A stretch of DNA of 61,773 nucleotides from Pseudomonadota bacterium (GCA_963204785.1 CAUJHG010000034.1:1-61773), one strand, 5' to 3'; shown: positions 32,974 through 42,841, numbered from the stretch's first letter. Numbers and translations are program-made. The notes: a model not told the origin generated them from the sequence alone.

Positions 32974-33340
32974 GAGGCACTCCTGGGTGTTTGTTGGAAA
33001 GGGAAGACCGATGAGAGATCTGGGCGCCGAGGGCCGCAAGCTGCCGCTGCTCGAACGGCAAGACCGATAACTTAGCTCGAAATTGCGCGCCGCAACAGGA
33101 TTTTGTCACTTTTTTGCCTGTCGCGAAACTGCATTCCCTTCAATGGCTTGGACGATCGATTTCACGATGCGATACGAAGCGTTCCAGCATGAAAAACCAT
33201 GTTGCCGCAGTGCACTTTTTTCATTTCGCATCGTGGGGAATGAATTCCAACATTCAGGAAGGGTTCCGCGAAGAACGAAACCACCGGTCGAGGTGACGCT
33301 CCGGCAGGAAGATCGGTCCGGGGTTGCTTCTGGAATCTCC
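32974..33340. other. 367-base region between rmuC and aceA
   Basis: The stretch holds the aceA leader and promoter and is less G+C-rich than its surroundings. It contains T-runs, nested inverted repeats (33163-33235) and a short GGAAT/ATTCC palindrome at about 33237-33248. A possible aceA promoter lies near 33070-33100 on the minus strand (TTGCGG, about 17 bases, AGTTAT), but the match is weak. I saw no convincing gene in it. Confidence 0.5.
33163..33235. repeat. Nested inverted repeats upstream of aceA
   Basis: CACGATGCGA (33163-33172) is perfectly complementary to TCGCATCGTG (33226-33235). Inside it, ATGAAAAA (33189-33196) pairs with TTTTTCAT (33217-33224). Eighteen bases of pairing in two collinear arms suggest a structured RNA or paired regulator sites for isocitrate lyase. 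No known riboswitch was matched. Confidence 0.6.
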
Positions 33341-34693
33341 TCAGTCGTCCTGCCCGTTCTCCAGGCCGATGGAGCGGTCCGCCGCCCGCGCCGCGTCGCC
33401 AAGCACCGCGCGAGCCCCCTCCTCCGGCAGCGCCTGCACTTCGCGCAGCCGGCGCTCGATCGCGCGTGAGCGCGTCTCGTAGCCGCCCAGGGTGCGCGAG
33501 GCCCGGTCGACCTGCTCGCGCGCCTTGGCAAAGAGGTCTCCGAGCCGACCGAACTCGGTCTTGACCGCGCCCAGCAGCTGCCAGACCTCGCTGGAGCGCT
33601 GCTCGACGGCGAGCGTGCGGAAGCCCATCTGCAGGCTGGAGAGGATCGCGGCGAGCGTGGTGGGCCCGGCGACCACGACGCGATGCACGCGCTGCAGTTC
33701 GTCGACGAGTCCGGGGCGGCGCACCGCCTCGGCGTACAGTCCCTCGACCGGCAGGAACATCAGCGCGAAGTCGGTGGTGTGCGGCGGTGACAGGTACTTC
33801 TCGCGGATCGTGCGCGCCTCCAGGCGCAGGCGCTGCTCGAGCTGGCGCAGCGCGGCCTCGGCGGCCGGGGCGTCGGCCTGCTCGTGCGCCTGCATCAGCC
33901 GCTCGTAGTCCTCGCGCGGGAACTTGGCGTCGATCGGCAGCCACACCGGCATGTCCGGGGCGCTGCCCGGCAGCCGGATCGCAAACTCGACGCGCTCGCC
34001 CGCCCCGGGCACCGTGGCGACGTTGGCTGCGTACTGCTCAGGCACCAGCATCTGCTCGAGCAGCGCGGCAAGCTGCACCTCGCCCCAGACGCCCCGGGTC
34101 TTGACGTTGCTCAGCACGCGCTTGAGGTCGCCCACGTCCGCGGCGAGCGCGTGCATCTCGCCCAGCCCCTTGTGCACCTGCTCGAGGCGCTCGGACACGA
34201 GCCGGAAGGACTCGCCCAGCCGCTGCTCGAGCGTGGTCTGCAGCTTCTCGTCGACGGTGCGGCGCATCTCCTCGAGCTTGCCGGCGTTGTCGGCCTGCAG
34301 CTCGCGCAGGCGCGCCTCGAGTGTCGCGCGCACCTCGCCCAGGCGCTTCTCGTTGGCGCCGGTGAGGCGCTCGAGCTGCGCCGCGAAGCGGTCGATCTGG
34401 GCATTCTGGATGCCCGCGATCGACCCCATCTGCTGGTTCAGTGCGGCGCCGAAACGGTTGAGCGCCGCGGCAAGCTCGTGCCGATCCTGGCGCGACTGCC
34501 CGGCGAACTCCTCGCGCAGCGCGCGCGCGCTGCGCTCGATCGCGCCCGACTGGCGTGCGGCGAATTCCTCGAGCAGTGCCTCCGGGTCCGGCGGGCGGCG
34601 CAGCAGCACCACCGCCAGCAACACGATCAGCAGCAGCACGGCGAGCACCGCGAGGGCCAGCAGCGCCGTCAGCCAGGGATCCTGGGGCAGCAT
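33341..34693 (-). CDS. rmuC: DNA recombination protein RmuC
   Basis: This 450-residue protein has one N-terminal membrane helix (about 7-31), a long predicted coiled coil (about 40-200, with regular Leu/Glu/Gln spacing) and the RmuC nuclease-like domain. The domain carries NVKTRGVWGEVQLAALLEQ, VWLPIDAKFPREDYERL, DFALMFLPVEGLYAEAV and VVVAGPTTLAAILSSLQMGF, all family signatures. RmuC limits sequence inversions at short inverted repeats; its precise activity is not settled. It is separated by 71 bases from the upstream permease gene and by a long spacer from aceA. Confidence 0.95.
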   Translation of the reverse strand: MLPQDPWLTALLALAVLAVLLLIVLLAVVLLRRPPDPEALLEEFAARQSGAIERSARALREEFAGQSRQDRHELAAALNRFGAALNQQMGSIAGIQNAQIDRFAAQLERLTGANEKRLGEVRATLEARLRELQADNAGKLEEMRRTVDEKLQTTLEQRLGESFRLVSERLEQVHKGLGEMHALAADVGDLKRVLSNVKTRGVWGEVQLAALLEQMLVPEQYAANVATVPGAGERVEFAIRLPGSAPDMPVWLPIDAKFPREDYERLMQAHEQADAPAAEAALRQLEQRLRLEARTIREKYLSPPHTTDFALMFLPVEGLYAEAVRRPGLVDELQRVHRVVVAGPTTLAAILSSLQMGFRTLAVEQRSSEVWQLLGAVKTEFGRLGDLFAKAREQVDRASRTLGGYETRSRAIERRLREVQALPEEGARAVLGDAARAADRSIGLENGQDD

Positions 34694-34764
34694 CGCTCAG
34701 CCCTCGTGCGCAAGGCCCTGCACGCGCATTCCCTGCGGCATCGGCACGGCCGAGGGAATCGGGC

Positions 34765-37260
34765 TCACGCCGACCTGAGCGTGGCCAGCGGGGGCGCACG
34801 CAGCACGCCACGCAGGCCCATCCAGCCGGCGAGCATCGCCAGCAGCGCGCCGGCAGCACTGCCCCAGACCAGGCTGGACCAGCGGATCGCGAACTCGAAC
34901 TGGAAGACCTGCTGCGCGAGCACCCAGCCGATCGCCAGCGCCCCGGCCGCGGCGAGCAGGCCGGCCAGCCCTCCGGACAGGCCGAGCTCCCAGAACTGCG
35001 CGCGCGACAGTTGCGCGCGCGAGGCGCCCAGCGCGCGCATCAGCCCGGCCTCGCGCACGCGCTCGTCGCGCGAGGCCGCCAGCGCCGTGTGCAGCACCAC
35101 CACCCCGGCCGCCAGCGTGAGCAGGAACAGGAACTGCACGGCGACCACCACCTGCCCGAGCATCGTCTGCACCTGGCGCAGCAGCGCCCCGGTGTCGAAG
35201 ACCGTGAGGTTCGGGTGCTCGCGCACCAGCGCCGCCTCCACTGCGGGGCCGTCCTCGGGCTGGTGGAAGGCGGTGATCAGGGTCTGGGGTGCGCCGCCCA
35301 GCGCCCGCGGCGAGAGGATCATGAAGAAATTGACGTGCATGGAGTCCCAGTCGACCTTGCGCACGCCGCTCACCCGCACCCGCACGGGCTCGCCGGCGAC
35401 GTCGAAGCCGAGCTCGTCGCCCACCCGCAGCCCCAGGGTGGCCAGGATTCCCGACTCGACCGAGACTTCCATCGCTTCCGGGTCGAGCCAGCGCCCCTGG
35501 ACGATGCGGTTGTGGCCGGGCGCCTGTGCCGAGTAGGACAGGTTGAACTCCCGGTCGAGCAGCCGCTGCGCGCGGTCGCCGTCGAAATCCTCGGGGCGCA
35601 CGGCGCGGCCGTTGATCTCGACGAGCCGGCCGCGCACCATCGGCAGCAGCTCGACCTCGCGCACCCCGGCCTGCGCCAGTTCGTGAACCACCGCATCGCG
35701 CTGATCCGGCTGGATGTTGACCACGAAGCGATTGGGCGCGTCCGGCGGGCTTGCCCGCTGCCAGCTGTCGATCAGGTCGGTGCGGGTGACGGTGAGCAGC
35801 ATCAGCGCCATCAGCCCGACCGCCAGCGCGACCGTCTGCACCACCGACGCGCCCTGCCGGCGCGACCACGAGGCCAGCGCCAGGCGCAGCGCCGGGCGCC
35901 TGCCGACGAGCCCGGCGCGCCGCAGCGGCGCGACCAGCCGCATCGCCAGCCAGGCGATCAGCGCGAAAGCCAGGGCACCGACAGCGAAACCGCCCATCGA
36001 CACCACGGCGAGCCTGCGATCGCCCGCGAACCACAGCAGCAGCCCCGCGAAGGCGCTGCCTGCCAGCAGCAGCGCGATCCAGGGCGAGGCGCCCGCGCTG
36101 CCCAGGTCGCGCCGCAGCACGCGCAGCGGGGAAACGCCCGCCAGCCGCAGGAAGGGCCAGGCGCCGAAACCCAGCAGCAGCACCAGGCCGGCGGCGAGCG
36201 ACTGCACCGCGGGCCAGGGCCCTGGCAGCGGCAGCGGCAGGCCCAGCAGCGGCGCCACCGCCTTCACCAGCCCGAAGTGCACCAGCCAGCCGGCCAGGGC
36301 GCCAGTGGCGCCGCCGATGAGGCCGATCCACAGCAGCTCGAGACCCAGCAGCGTGAGCAGCCGCGACTGCCGGATGCCGATCGCGCGCATCACTGCGCAG
36401 CCGTCGAGGTGACGCTCGGCGAAGCGGCGCGCCGCCAGGCCGATGGCCACTGCCGCGATCAGCGCCGACATCAGCCCCACCAGCGCGAGGAAACGTTCGG
36501 CGCGATCGAGCGTGCTGCGCAGTTCCGGTCGACCATTCTCCAGGCTCTCGATGCGCGCGCTGCGCCCGAGCTGCGGCTGCAGCCAGGTCTCGAAGCCGGA
36601 AAGCGCCGCGGGCTCGCCCGCGAGCAGCAGCCTCCAGGTGACCCGGCTCGCGGGCTGCACCAGTCCGGTGGCGGCGAGCTGGTCGAGCCGGATCAACGCG
36701 CGCGGCGCGAAGTTGACGAAGTTGGCGCCGCGGTCGGGCTCGAGCGTGATGATTCGTGCGGCCTCGAAGTGGAGCTCGCCCAGCTCGAGGCGCGCGCCGG
36801 GGGATTCCCCGAGCGACTGGAGCAGCTGGGCGTCGGCCCACAGCGTGCCGGTTGCGGGAATGCCGCGCGCGGGCGCATCCGCCACGCCAGGCCCGCTGGC
36901 CACCCGCAGCTCGCCCCGCAGCGGGTAGCCATCGGAAACCGCCTTGACTGCGGCGAGCTGCGGCTGCCCGCTTCCGCCGATCACCATGCTCGGGAAGTTG
37001 ACGGTCTGCGCGATCGCCAGCCCGCGACGCGCGGCCTCGTCGAGCCAGGATCGGGGCAGCTCCCGGTCGGAGGCGACCACGAGGTCCGCCCCGAGCAGCT
37101 GGCGCGCCTCGAGCGAGAGCGCCTGGCGCATGCGATCCACGAAGAAGCCCACGCTCGAAATCGACGCGACTGCCACCACCAGGGCCGCCAGCAGCAGGCG
37201 CAGTTCGCCGGCGCGCCAGTCACGACGGGTGAGCTGCCAGGAAAGACGCAAGGGGTTCAC
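34765..37260 (-). CDS. Large FtsX/MacB-type ABC permease (YbbP-like)
   Basis: This 831-residue permease starts with one helix (LLLAALVVAVASISSVGFFVD), followed by a periplasmic MacB-like domain. Three or more helices follow (FLALVGLMSALIAAVAIGLA onward), then a second cluster of helices in the middle, a second periplasmic domain and three C-terminal helices with the FtsX-type segment. The doubled arrangement is that of YbbP. Such permeases normally work with an ATPase (YbbA), but no ATPase gene adjoins this one. It may use an unlinked partner. Substrate unknown. Confidence 0.85.
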   Translation of the reverse strand: MNPLRLSWQLTRRDWRAGELRLLLAALVVAVASISSVGFFVDRMRQALSLEARQLLGADLVVASDRELPRSWLDEAARRGLAIAQTVNFPSMVIGGSGQPQLAAVKAVSDGYPLRGELRVASGPGVADAPARGIPATGTLWADAQLLQSLGESPGARLELGELHFEAARIITLEPDRGANFVNFAPRALIRLDQLAATGLVQPASRVTWRLLLAGEPAALSGFETWLQPQLGRSARIESLENGRPELRSTLDRAERFLALVGLMSALIAAVAIGLAARRFAERHLDGCAVMRAIGIRQSRLLTLLGLELLWIGLIGGATGALAGWLVHFGLVKAVAPLLGLPLPLPGPWPAVQSLAAGLVLLLGFGAWPFLRLAGVSPLRVLRRDLGSAGASPWIALLLAGSAFAGLLLWFAGDRRLAVVSMGGFAVGALAFALIAWLAMRLVAPLRRAGLVGRRPALRLALASWSRRQGASVVQTVALAVGLMALMLLTVTRTDLIDSWQRASPPDAPNRFVVNIQPDQRDAVVHELAQAGVREVELLPMVRGRLVEINGRAVRPEDFDGDRAQRLLDREFNLSYSAQAPGHNRIVQGRWLDPEAMEVSVESGILATLGLRVGDELGFDVAGEPVRVRVSGVRKVDWDSMHVNFFMILSPRALGGAPQTLITAFHQPEDGPAVEAALVREHPNLTVFDTGALLRQVQTMLGQVVVAVQFLFLLTLAAGVVVLHTALAASRDERVREAGLMRALGASRAQLSRAQFWELGLSGGLAGLLAAAGALAIGWVLAQQVFQFEFAIRWSSLVWGSAAGALLAMLAGWMGLRGVLRAPPLATLRSA

Positions 37261-37290
37261 AGCCGGTTTCCTAGAGCAGGGGCAGGCGGA

Positions 37291-38901
37291 TTATCCGTGA
37301 AACGCCGGCGCAGCCGCGAGCAGCTCGCGCGTGTAGGCGTGCTGCGGCGTCGCGAACACCGAGGTGGTCTCGCCGGACTCGACCACCTCGCCGTCCTTCA
37401 TCACGAGCACCCGATGCGCCATCGCCTGCACCACCTGCAGGTCGTGCGTGATGAACAGGTAGCTCATGCCGTGGCGGCGCTGCAGCCCGGCGAGCAGTTC
37501 GAGCACCTGCTGCTGCACCGAGACGTCCAGCGACGAGGTCGGCTCGTCGAGCAGCAGCAGCTCCGGCTGCAGCACTGCGGCGCGCGCGATCGCGATGCGC
37601 TGGCGCTGCCCGCCGGAGAACTCGTGCGGATAGCGCTGCAGCATCGCCGCCGACAGCCCCACCTCCTCGAGCATCGCCACCACGGTCGCGCGGCGCTGCG
37701 CGGCGTCCAGCTGCGGCCGGTGCAGCGCCAGCCCTTCGGCGACGATCTCCTCGATCGTCAGTCGCGGCGACAGCGCGTTGTAGGGATCCTGGAAGACCAC
37801 CTGCATCCGGCGCCGCAGCGGCCGCAGCCGGCGGCGCTCCATCGCGTCGATGCGCTGCCCGTCGAGCTCGATCTCGCCGCGGGTGCGCGCCTGCGCGAGT
37901 CGCAGCAGCGCCATGCCGAGCGTGGTCTTGCCGGAGCCGGACTCGCCCACGATCCCCAGGGTCTCGCCGCGCGCGAGCTGCAGGTCGACCCCACGCACCG
38001 CCTCGAAGACCTGGCGCGAGAACCAGCCGCGACGGGACTCGAAGCTGCAGCCCAGGCTGCGCGCACGCAGCAGGACCGGAGCGTCGCCTGCCACCGGATC
38101 GATCGAGCGGCGCGGCCGGCTGTCGATCAGCCGCTTCGTGTAGGGGTGCTCGGGCTGCTCGAAGACGCGTGCTGCGGGCCCGCTCTCGAGCAGCCGGCCG
38201 GACTGCATCACTGCGACCCGGTCGGCGAAGGAGCGCACCAGCGGCAGGTCGTGCGTGATCAGCAGCACCGCCATTGCGAGCTCGCGCTGCAACTGCGCGA
38301 GCAGTTCGACGATCTGGCGCTGGATGGTCACGTCCAGCGCGGTGGTGGGTTCGTCGGCCACCAGCAGGCGCGGGTTGCAGGCCAGCGCCATCGCGATCAC
38401 CGCGCGCTGGCGCTGGCCGCCGGAGAGCTGGTGCGGCAGGCTCGCGAAGCGGCGCCTGGCCTCGGGGATGCGCACCCGCTCGAGCAGTTCCAGCGCGCGT
38501 GCGGCGGCCGCGCGCCGATCGATGCCCTCGTGATGCTCGATCGCCTCGCAGATCTGCACCCCGATCGGGTACAGCGGGTTGAGCGCGGTCATGGGTTCCT
38601 GGAAGACCTTCGCGATCTCCCGCCCGCGCACGCCGCGCATCTCGCGCTCGCTCAGCCCGAGCAGGTCGCGGCCTTCGAAGACGATGCGTCCCCGGTAGCT
38701 GGCGTCCTGGTTCAGGCGCAGCAGCGAGTAGGCGGTGACCGTCTTGCCCGAGCCCGACTCGCCGACCAGCGCGAAGCGCTCGCCGGCAGCGATCGAGAAG
38801 CTCACCTCGTCGACCACGCGGGTGCGCCCGCTCGCGGTGGCGAACTCGACCGACAGGTTCTCGACGCGCAGCAGGGGCTCGTCGCTCGTCATCGCACTCA
38901 T
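37291..38901 (-). CDS. yejF: Peptide ABC transporter ATPase with two nucleotide-binding domains (YejF)
   Basis: This 536-residue tandem ATPase has two copies of Walker A GESGSGKT, each followed by an ABC signature: LSGGQRQR in the first half and FSGGQRQR in the second. Walker B segments are LLVADEPT and LLLLDEPT. Each half ends with an oligopeptide-type 'HPYTKRL/HAYTRELL' segment. It drives uptake by the YejBE permease. The ATG overlaps the yejE stop (ATGA); a second ATG three codons on is possible. It is last of the four-gene yejA-B-E-F operon. Confidence 0.95.
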   Translation of the reverse strand: MSAMTSDEPLLRVENLSVEFATASGRTRVVDEVSFSIAAGERFALVGESGSGKTVTAYSLLRLNQDASYRGRIVFEGRDLLGLSEREMRGVRGREIAKVFQEPMTALNPLYPIGVQICEAIEHHEGIDRRAAAARALELLERVRIPEARRRFASLPHQLSGGQRQRAVIAMALACNPRLLVADEPTTALDVTIQRQIVELLAQLQRELAMAVLLITHDLPLVRSFADRVAVMQSGRLLESGPAARVFEQPEHPYTKRLIDSRPRRSIDPVAGDAPVLLRARSLGCSFESRRGWFSRQVFEAVRGVDLQLARGETLGIVGESGSGKTTLGMALLRLAQARTRGEIELDGQRIDAMERRRLRPLRRRMQVVFQDPYNALSPRLTIEEIVAEGLALHRPQLDAAQRRATVVAMLEEVGLSAAMLQRYPHEFSGGQRQRIAIARAAVLQPELLLLDEPTSSLDVSVQQQVLELLAGLQRRHGMSYLFITHDLQVVQAMAHRVLVMKDGEVVESGETTSVFATPQHAYTRELLAAAPAFHG

Positions 38902-39929
38902 CCCTTGCGCGTGTCCAGCGCGTCGCGCAGCGCTTCGCCGATGAAGATCAGCAGCAGCAGCGTGCCCACCAGCACTGCGAAGGTCGGCAGCGAGATCCAC
39001 CAGGCGTCCAGGTTGGCCTTGCCCTGCGACAGCAGCTCGCCCAGGCTGGGCGTCGACGGCGGCACGCCCAGCCCGAGGAAGTCGAGGCTGGTGAGCGCCA
39101 CGATCGCCGCGCTCATCCGGAAGGGCAGGAAGGCGATCACCGGAGTCAGCGCATTGGGCAGCACGTGACGCGCGATGATGGTGCGGTCAGGCAGCCCCAG
39201 CGCGCGCGCGGCAGTCACGTATTCGAGGCTGCGGTTGCGCAGGAACTCGGCGCGGACGTAGTCCGACAGCCCCATCCAGCCGAAGGCGGCGAGGATCGCC
39301 AGCAGGATCCAGATGCTGGGCTCGAAGATCGCCGCCAGGATCAGCAGCAGGTAGAGCTCGGGAATCGCCCCCCAGACCTCGATCAGGCGCTGCAGCGTCA
39401 GGTCGAGCCGCCCGCCGAAATAGCCCTGCACCGCACCGGCGGCCACGCCCAGCAGCACCCCCAGCGCGGTCAGCGCGAGCGCGAACAGCACCGACAGCCG
39501 GAAGCCGTAGAGCAGCCGCGCAAGCACGTCGCGCCCCCGATCGTCGGTGCCCAACAGGTTCGCCGGCGACGGCGGCGCGGGGTCGGGGCTCGGTGCGAAG
39601 TAGTTGATCGTGTCGAAGCTGTAGGGATTCGGCGGATACAGCGCCCAGTTGCCCGCGCTGGTGAGGCGTTCGCGGATGAAGGGATCGAGATAGTCGGTGG
39701 CGGTGCGGAAGTCGCCGCCGAAGCTGGTCTCCGGGTAGGTCTCCAGCATCGGCCAGTACCACTGCCCCTCGTAGCGCACCGCGATCGGCCGGTCGTTCGA
39801 CAGCAGCTCTGCGCACAGGCTGGCGCCGAACAGCGCGAGGAAGATCCACAGGCTCAGCAGGCCGCGACGATTGGCGCGAAAGCGCAGCCAGGCGCGCCGC
39901 GTCGGCGACAGCGAAGCCGGCGCACTCAT
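38898..39929 (-). CDS. yejE: Peptide ABC transporter permease YejE
   Basis: This 343-residue inner-membrane permease has an N-terminal helix (LLSLWIFLALFGASLCAEL). A periplasmic insert follows with YEGQWYWPMLETYPETSFGGD and DYLDPFIRE, typical of YejE. The OppC-type core then has LGTDDRGRDVLARLLYG, and the EAA loop EYVTAARALGLPDRTIIARHVLPNA contacts the ATPase. It overlaps yejB (ATGA upstream) and yejF (ATGA downstream). With YejB it forms the channel for peptide uptake. Confidence 0.95.
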   Translation of the reverse strand: MSAPASLSPTRRAWLRFRANRRGLLSLWIFLALFGASLCAELLSNDRPIAVRYEGQWYWPMLETYPETSFGGDFRTATDYLDPFIRERLTSAGNWALYPPNPYSFDTINYFAPSPDPAPPSPANLLGTDDRGRDVLARLLYGFRLSVLFALALTALGVLLGVAAGAVQGYFGGRLDLTLQRLIEVWGAIPELYLLLILAAIFEPSIWILLAILAAFGWMGLSDYVRAEFLRNRSLEYVTAARALGLPDRTIIARHVLPNALTPVIAFLPFRMSAAIVALTSLDFLGLGVPPSTPSLGELLSQGKANLDAWWISLPTFAVLVGTLLLLIFIGEALRDALDTRKG

Positions 39930-40969
39930 TGCGCGTCGAACCTCACCCGTGGGTCGACCCAGGTGTAGCAGATGTCGGTGAGCAGCCGGGTCAGCAGGCC
40001 GATCAGCGAGAACACGTAGAGCGAGCCGAGCACCACCGGGTAGTCGCGGCGGATCACCGCCTCGTAGGAAAGCAGGCCGAGCCCATCGAGCGAGAACAGG
40101 GTCTCGATCAGCAGCGCCCCGGTGAAGAAAGCGCCGACGAAGGCCGCCGGAAAGGCGGTGACCAGCGGAATCAGCGCATTGCGGAACACGTGCCGGTGGA
40201 AGATCCGCCGCTCAGGCAACCCCTTGGCCCGCGCCACCAGCACGTACTGCTTGCGGATCTCCTCGAGGAAGACGTTCTTGGTGAGCATCGTGGTGACCGC
40301 GAAGCTGCCGACGATCAGGCAGGTCAGCGGCATCGCCAGGTGCCAGAAGTAGTCGAGCACCTTGCCCGCAAGCGAAAGCTCGCTGAAGCCGTCCGAGGTG
40401 AGCCCGCGCAGCGGGAACAGCTGCAGGAAGGAGCCGCCGCCGAACAGCACCAGCAGCGCCACGCCCAGCACGAAGCCCGGGATCGCGTAGCCGACCAGGA
40501 TCAGCGTGCTGGTGACCAGGTCGAAGCGCGAACCGTTGCGCACCGCCTTGGCGATGCCCAGCGGGATCGACACCGCATAGGTGATCAGGAAGCTCCACAG
40601 CCCCAGGCTCATCGACACCGGCATCTTTTCGACGATCAGATCCCACACCCCCTTGTGGTGGAAGTAGCTGGTGCCCAGGTCGAAGCGCAGGTAGCGCCAG
40701 AGCATGTCCAGGAAGCGCTCGTGGGCGGGGCGATCGAAGCCGTAGAGCGCGCGGATCTCCGCGAGCCTCTCCGGGTCGACGCCCTGCGAGCCCCGGTAGA
40801 CCTTGCCCGTGGCGGCGACCTCGCCCCCGTGCGCGCGGCCGCGCAGCTCCTGCACGAGCTGCTCGACCGGTCCGCCAGGGACGAACTGGATCACGACGAA
40901 GCTCACCAGCAGGATGCCCACCAGCGTGGGCACCATCAGCAGCAGGCGCTTCAGGACGTAGGCGGCCAA
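39926..40969 (-). CDS. yejB: Peptide ABC transporter permease YejB
   Basis: This 347-residue OppB-type permease has a first helix KRLLLMVPTLVGILLVSFVVI followed by QFVPGGPVEQ. An EAA loop follows in KQYVLVARAKGLPERRIFHRHVFRNA, and a C-terminal segment ends LLTDICYTWVDPRVRF, typical of YejB. The start is a TTG with GGGAG 6 bases upstream, 13 bases after the yejA stop. No ATG or GTG fits in that gap. Longer in-frame sequence runs backward into yejA and is a shadow. It overlaps yejE by 4 bases. Confidence 0.94.
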   Translation of the reverse strand: MAAYVLKRLLLMVPTLVGILLVSFVVIQFVPGGPVEQLVQELRGRAHGGEVAATGKVYRGSQGVDPERLAEIRALYGFDRPAHERFLDMLWRYLRFDLGTSYFHHKGVWDLIVEKMPVSMSLGLWSFLITYAVSIPLGIAKAVRNGSRFDLVTSTLILVGYAIPGFVLGVALLVLFGGGSFLQLFPLRGLTSDGFSELSLAGKVLDYFWHLAMPLTCLIVGSFAVTTMLTKNVFLEEIRKQYVLVARAKGLPERRIFHRHVFRNALIPLVTAFPAAFVGAFFTGALLIETLFSLDGLGLLSYEAVIRRDYPVVLGSLYVFSLIGLLTRLLTDICYTWVDPRVRFDAQ

Positions 40970-40982
40970 GGCAGCTCCCGGA

Positions 40983-42827
40983 TCAGCGGTCGGAGGCGCG
41001 CCCCTCGGGGCGGATCCACCAGGTCTTGAGCAGCCAGCTCTCGGCTGCGTAGTACAGCGGGAGCTGCTGCGGGTACGCGAGGAAGCTGCGGTAGGCGACG
41101 CGGTGCGTCGGCGCGTGGAAGTGCGGCACCATGTACCAGCCGTTGCGCAGCACCCGGTCGAGCGCGCGGGCAGTGGCCACCAGCTCTGCCCGGCTGTGGC
41201 TGGCGAGCAGGCGGGTGACGATCGCGTCCACCGCAGGGTCGCGCACCCCCATGACGTTGTCCGAGCCGCGCTCGTCGGCGGCCGCGCTGGTGAAGCGCTC
41301 GACCAGCTCGTTGCCCGGCGTCTGGCTTGCGGGCAGCAGGGCGACCATGACGTCGAAGTCGAACTCGTCGGCCCGCTTCTGGTAGAGCGCCGGGTCGGTG
41401 GTGCGCAGCCGGGCAGCGATGCCCAGTTTCTCCAGGTTGCGCACCCAAGGCACTGCGATGCGCTCCAGCGCGCGCGAGTAGGAGAGGATCTCGAACTCGA
41501 AGGGCTCGCCCGCGGCATTGCGAAGCCTGCCGTCGTCGGCCACCTTCCAGCCCGCCTGCGCGAGCAGGCCGAGCGCCGCGCGCAGGTTGCCACGCAGGCT
41601 CGACGGCGGCGTGGTCACCGGCGGAACCGGCGCTGGCCCGAAGACCCCGGGCGCGAGCTTCGCGCGCAGCGGCTCGAGCACCGCGAGCTCGCCGGGCCCG
41701 GGCAATCCGTCGGCCTGCATCTCGCTGTTCGTGAAATAGCTCGGGCTGCGTACGTACTGGCCGTAGAAGATCTGCCGGTTCATCCACTCGAAGTCCATCG
41801 CCAGTGCGAGCGCGTGACGCACGCGCACATCGGCGAACAGCGCACGCCGGGTGTTCATCGCGAAGCCCTGCATCCCCGCCGCGTTCGAGTGCGGGAACTC
41901 GCGCTTGACGAGTTCGCCCGACGCATACTTGCGCCCGACGTGCCCGCGCGCCCAGTTGCGCGCCGAGTTCTCGGCGATCCAGTCGAACTCACCGGCCTTG
42001 AAGCCTTCGAGCCGCGCGGTCTCGTCCTTGAAGTACTTCCAGGTGACGCGATCGAAGTTGAAGCTGCCGCGACGCACGGCAAGCGCATCGCCCCAGTAGC
42101 CCGGGTTGCGCCGGTAGGTGATCGAGCGCCCCCAGTCGACCTTGTCGACCAGGTAGGGGCCGCTGGCCACCGGCCGCTCCTGCACCAGCTGGTCGAAGGG
42201 CTTGCCCGCCCCCCAGTGTCGCGAGAACACCGGCAACTGCAGCCCGAGGATCATGTGCAGTTCGTGGTTGCGGCGGGCGAACTCGAAGCGCACGCGGCGC
42301 TCATCGAGCACCACCACGCGCGCAACGTCGGCGAAGTACTGCCGGAAGCGCGGATGCGCCTGCTTCGACATCAGCGTCTCGAAGGAGTGACGCACGTCCT
42401 CGGCGAGCACCGGCGAGCCGTCGGCGAAGCGCGCCCGCGGGTGCAGCCGGAAGGTGATCGACAGCCCGTCGGCAGCGAAGTCCATGTCCTCGGCGAGCAG
42501 CCCGTACATCGAGAAGGGCTCGTCCTCGCTGGCCTCGGCAAGGGTCTCGAACACCAGGGTCCCGAGCCCGGCGGCGGCGATCCCCTTGAGGGTGAACGGG
42601 TTGAGCTTGTCGAAGCTGCCGAAACCGTTGAGGTTCAGCGACCCGCCGCGCGGCGCATCCGGATTCACGTAGTCGAAGTGCGTGAAGCCCGGCGGATACT
42701 TGGGAACGTCGCCCCAGGCCAGGGCGTGCGCGGCCTGCGCTGGCGGGCCGCCGAGCGCGAGCACTGCCAGCATCGCCAGCACGGTGGCCGCCAACAGGAA
42801 GGCGCGTTCGAGGCCGCAACGGGACAT
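40983..42827 (-). CDS. yejA: Peptide ABC transporter substrate-binding protein YejA
   Basis: This 614-residue periplasmic binding protein has a signal peptide (1-32, ending AQA). It is followed by the SBP family 5 fold: [20 protein letters not shown] near the start (YejA-specific), [36 protein letters not shown] and [20 protein letters not shown]. In E. coli and relatives the Yej system imports peptides, including microcin C-type compounds. It is first in yejABEF. A TAGAAT box lies 8 bases before the ATG, and the 100-base region upstream is shared with divergent fabI. Confidence 0.94.
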   Translation of the reverse strand: MSRCGLERAFLLAATVLAMLAVLALGGPPAQAAHALAWGDVPKYPPGFTHFDYVNPDAPRGGSLNLNGFGSFDKLNPFTLKGIAAAGLGTLVFETLAEASEDEPFSMYGLLAEDMDFAADGLSITFRLHPRARFADGSPVLAEDVRHSFETLMSKQAHPRFRQYFADVARVVVLDERRVRFEFARRNHELHMILGLQLPVFSRHWGAGKPFDQLVQERPVASGPYLVDKVDWGRSITYRRNPGYWGDALAVRRGSFNFDRVTWKYFKDETARLEGFKAGEFDWIAENSARNWARGHVGRKYASGELVKREFPHSNAAGMQGFAMNTRRALFADVRVRHALALAMDFEWMNRQIFYGQYVRSPSYFTNSEMQADGLPGPGELAVLEPLRAKLAPGVFGPAPVPPVTTPPSSLRGNLRAALGLLAQAGWKVADDGRLRNAAGEPFEFEILSYSRALERIAVPWVRNLEKLGIAARLRTTDPALYQKRADEFDFDVMVALLPASQTPGNELVERFTSAAADERGSDNVMGVRDPAVDAIVTRLLASHSRAELVATARALDRVLRNGWYMVPHFHAPTHRVAYRSFLAYPQQLPLYYAAESWLLKTWWIRPEGRASDR

Positions 42828-42835
42828 GGCGGGCG

Positions 42836-42841
42836 ATTCTA
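42836..42841 (-). promoter_or_regulatory. Candidate -10 box for yejABEF
   Basis: TAGAAT is followed by CGCC on the minus strand, as at xrtA. It leaves only about 8 bases before the ATG, so the message would have almost no leader. No strong -35 was seen. Confidence 0.35.

Noticed and set aside
34555..39168. A 4.6-kb open frame on the plus strand spanning the rmuC, permease and yej genes
   Set aside because: It is antisense to well-supported genes. Its composition (Arg/Gln/His/Ala-rich without motifs) is typical of the mirror frame of G+C-rich genes.
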